DNA of 8,891 nucleotides from CAZUZD01 sp964624465 (lineage in GTDB: Bacteria; Planctomycetota; Planctomycetia; Isosphaerales; Isosphaeraceae), in assembly GCA_964624465.1 (NCBI GenBank), contig CAZUZD010000267.1, forward strand, positions 1 to 8,891. The letters are read 5' to 3'. Both the position numbers and the translations under genes were made by a program. Positions 7,584 to 8,891 of the stretch are shown one piece after another (position 1 is the stretch's first letter; the number at the start of each line of letters is the position of its first letter). The notes under the pieces were generated by a model. That model did no database searches. It saw only the letters and a program-made list of their open reading frames with translations, and had not been told where the DNA came from.

Positions 7584-7609
7584 CCTCCGGGGAGTGAGCT
7601 TGCCGGAGG
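7584..7609. repeat. Inverted repeat (7-bp perfect stem)
   Basis: CCTCCGG (7584-7590) pairs with CCGGAGG (7603-7609) across a 12-base loop. It lies only 9 bases before the next hairpin. It could be an operator or leader structure of the gene at 7781, or chance. Confidence 0.35.
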
Positions 7610-7618
7610 AGCCCCTGG

Positions 7619-7636
7619 CCCTTCAAACTGGAAGGG
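7619..7636. repeat. Inverted repeat (6-bp perfect stem, 6-base loop)
   Basis: CCCTTC (7619-7624) pairs with GAAGGG (7631-7636) around the loop AAACTG. The arms are less GC-rich than the surroundings, so chance is a weaker explanation than for the other stems. No T-run follows on either strand. Confidence 0.35.
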
Positions 7637-7721
7637 TGCGCGACCCGCCCCTGGCCGTGCGGGCGGCGCCCCGGCGCGGCCTGGCCCCGGTCCGGCGCGG
7701 TTCCGAAGTTGGTGCCCGCCT

Positions 7722-7740
7722 CGACCCGACCCGACCCGAT
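7722..7740. repeat. Short tandem CGACC pentamer repeat
   Basis: CGACC is repeated three times and continues as CGAT, about 40 bases before the ATG at 7781. It occupies the place where the promoter or leader of that gene might lie. It is probably a simple-sequence tract. Confidence 0.5.
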
Positions 7741-7780
7741 CCGCCAGCGCGCCCCTTCCTCTTCCCGAGATCACCCTCGC

Positions 7781-8891
7781 ATGCGACTCGCCTTCGAGCT
7801 CTCCTTCGCCGACCTCTCCACGCGCGAGGGCCTGTGCCGGCTGGACCGTTGCTTCATCCTCGAACTGGCCCGGGCCGATATCCCGCTGCATGACCGGCTC
7901 GTCGCCGCCCGATCCGAGCCGGAGACGCTGGCGCCCCGGGACCGATCCCAGCTCCTGATCGACCTGGCGCCCCACCTGGAAGACTTCATTGCCCGCCTGT
8001 TCGGCATCGAGGCCGAGGTCCGCCGCCTGGCCGAGTCGCACCACGAGCTGGTCCCGCTCTTCGCCTGCAAGCGTCTGTTCGTGCAGCGGCGCGCGGCCAG
8101 GGCCGTCCCGGTGGCCGAGGCCGAGCAGCTCGACGGCGGACAGCTCGCGACCCAGCTCCGCGAATTCGGGGTCGACGCCGGCGACGAGCTCGGATATTCC
8201 CGCGCGGTGCTGACCTGGCTGGAGGCCCCCGAGGCGCGCGCGCCGGCCCTGGACGCCGCAACCCGATACGCGGCGTGGGCGCTGTACGCCCCCGAGGGCA
8301 TTCGGCGCCATGCCGCCGGGCGACTGTTCCGGCTGCCGCACAAGCTCGACCCGATGGCCCTGGTGCCCGTGGCCACCGAGCTCCGCGACGGCGTGACGGT
8401 GATCCGGCGGGCCGAGGGGCGACCGAGGCGGCACCGCGAGGGGTTCAAGCTCACCGACCCGGGCGGCTCGCTGACCCGGGCCCTCGACGAGGCGAACTAC
8501 TGCATCTTCTGCCACAACCAGGGGAAGGACTCCTGCTCGCACGGCATGCGCGAGAAGGACGGCGCCTTCAAGCAGAACGCCCTGGGGTTCACCCTCACCG
8601 GCTGCCCGCTCGACGAGAAGATCTCGGAGATGCACACCCTCAAGTCCGAGGGGGTGCCGATCGGCGCGCTGGCGATGGTCACGGTCGACAACCCCATGTG
8701 CGCCGGCACCGGCCACCGCATCTGCAACGACTGCATGAAGTCGTGCATCTACCAGAAGCAGGAACCGGTCGACATCCCGATCGCCGAGACCCGCACGCTC
8801 GACGACGTGCTGGGCGTGCCGTACGGATTCGAGATCTACGCCCTGCTCACGCGCTACGTCCTGCATGCGCTCGTAAATCAGGGCTGCCGCT
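7781..8891 (+). CDS. N-terminal part of a large Fe-S/FAD pyridine-nucleotide oxidoreductase, GltD-like (3' partial)
   Basis: The frame opens at ATG 7781 (MRLAFELSFADL) and is still open at the window end, giving 370 complete codons. Residues 1-220 are a mostly helical region without a motif I can name. From 221 on the sequence matches what I remember of a family of large FAD-dependent oxidoreductases of over 1,000 residues: YCIFCHNQGKDSC (240-252), TGCPLDEKISEMH (273-285), and ICNDCMKSCIYQKQEPVDIP (314-333). The eight Cys at 241, 244, 252, 275, 307, 315, 318 and 322 probably bind iron-sulfur clusters, as in the N-terminal domain of glutamate synthase small subunit and its relatives. The FAD and NAD(P) domains expected after about residue 370 lie outside the window. 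Substrate and partner are unknown. The start is placed by resemblance to the family N-terminus; no strong Shine-Dalgarno is present. The last 12 codons depart from the expected family sequence (see findings). Confidence 0.72.
   Translation, partial: MRLAFELSFADLSTREGLCRLDRCFILELARADIPLHDRLVAARSEPETLAPRDRSQLLIDLAPHLEDFIARLFGIEAEVRRLAESHHELVPLFACKRLFVQRRAARAVPVAEAEQLDGGQLATQLREFGVDAGDELGYSRAVLTWLEAPEARAPALDAATRYAAWALYAPEGIRRHAAGRLFRLPHKLDPMALVPVATELRDGVTVIRRAEGRPRRHREGFKLTDPGGSLTRALDEANYCIFCHNQGKDSCSHGMREKDGAFKQNALGFTLTGCPLDEKISEMHTLKSEGVPIGALAMVTVDNPMCAGTGHRICNDCMKSCIYQKQEPVDIPIAETRTLDDVLGVPYGFEIYALLTRYVLHALVNQGCR

Larger units (their letters stand above)
7263..7780. other. Divergent intergenic region, no supported gene
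   Basis: This 518-base spacer separates the minus-strand operon from the plus-strand oxidoreductase gene and should hold both promoters. Open frames here have no family resemblance and shift composition from end to end. Small perfect hairpins occur at 7397-7421, 7584-7609 and 7619-7636, and a pentamer repeat at 7722-7740. No convincing -35/-10 pair was found on either strand, and no clear Shine-Dalgarno precedes 7781. Confidence 0.6.

Noticed and set aside
7565..8866. Minus-strand open frame (433 codons) opposite the oxidoreductase
   Set aside because: The plus frame in this region has recognisable Cys motifs and a family-like N-terminus; the antisense frame is a GC-rich shadow that runs into the intergenic spacer.

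Overview
This is an 8.9 kb window of very GC-rich bacterial DNA (C or G at most third codon positions). The gene mix is a very large glycine-rich tandem-repeat protein, a DUF1569-type protein and long spacers between genes. That would fit a planctomycete of the Isosphaeraceae type, but this is an inference: there is no rRNA or other marker in the window.

Layout. (1) 1-6156, + strand: the 3' part of one huge gene, open from the first base and at least 2,051 codons long. It encodes about 31 consecutive repeats of roughly 63 residues. Each repeat is a short beta-strand segment followed by a Gly/Asp/Asn-rich loop, and the last, incomplete repeat ends in a basic tail. The start and any signal peptide lie outside the window. 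A short stretch near base 64-100 reads out of frame, as if two compensating single-base indels were present. (2) 6157-6249: a short convergent spacer with only a weak hairpin. (3) 7262-6250, - strand: a two-gene operon with a 4-base ATGA overlap, a DUF1569 (DinB-like) protein followed by an isochorismatase-like cysteine hydrolase. (4) 7263-7780: a 518-base divergent spacer with a few small perfect hairpins and a pentamer repeat, and no gene that I can support. (5) 7781-8891, + strand: the first 370 codons of a large oxidoreductase that resembles iron-sulfur/FAD GltD-type proteins; it runs off the window.

The three loci show no obvious common pathway. The two minus-strand genes are probably co-translated. 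The repeat protein is most likely an extracellular or surface structural protein or adhesin. That rests on its architecture alone, because its N-terminus is missing and its C-terminus has no recognisable anchor. The repeat protein is the part most worth following up. No tRNA, rRNA, CRISPR array, transposase or phage gene was seen.
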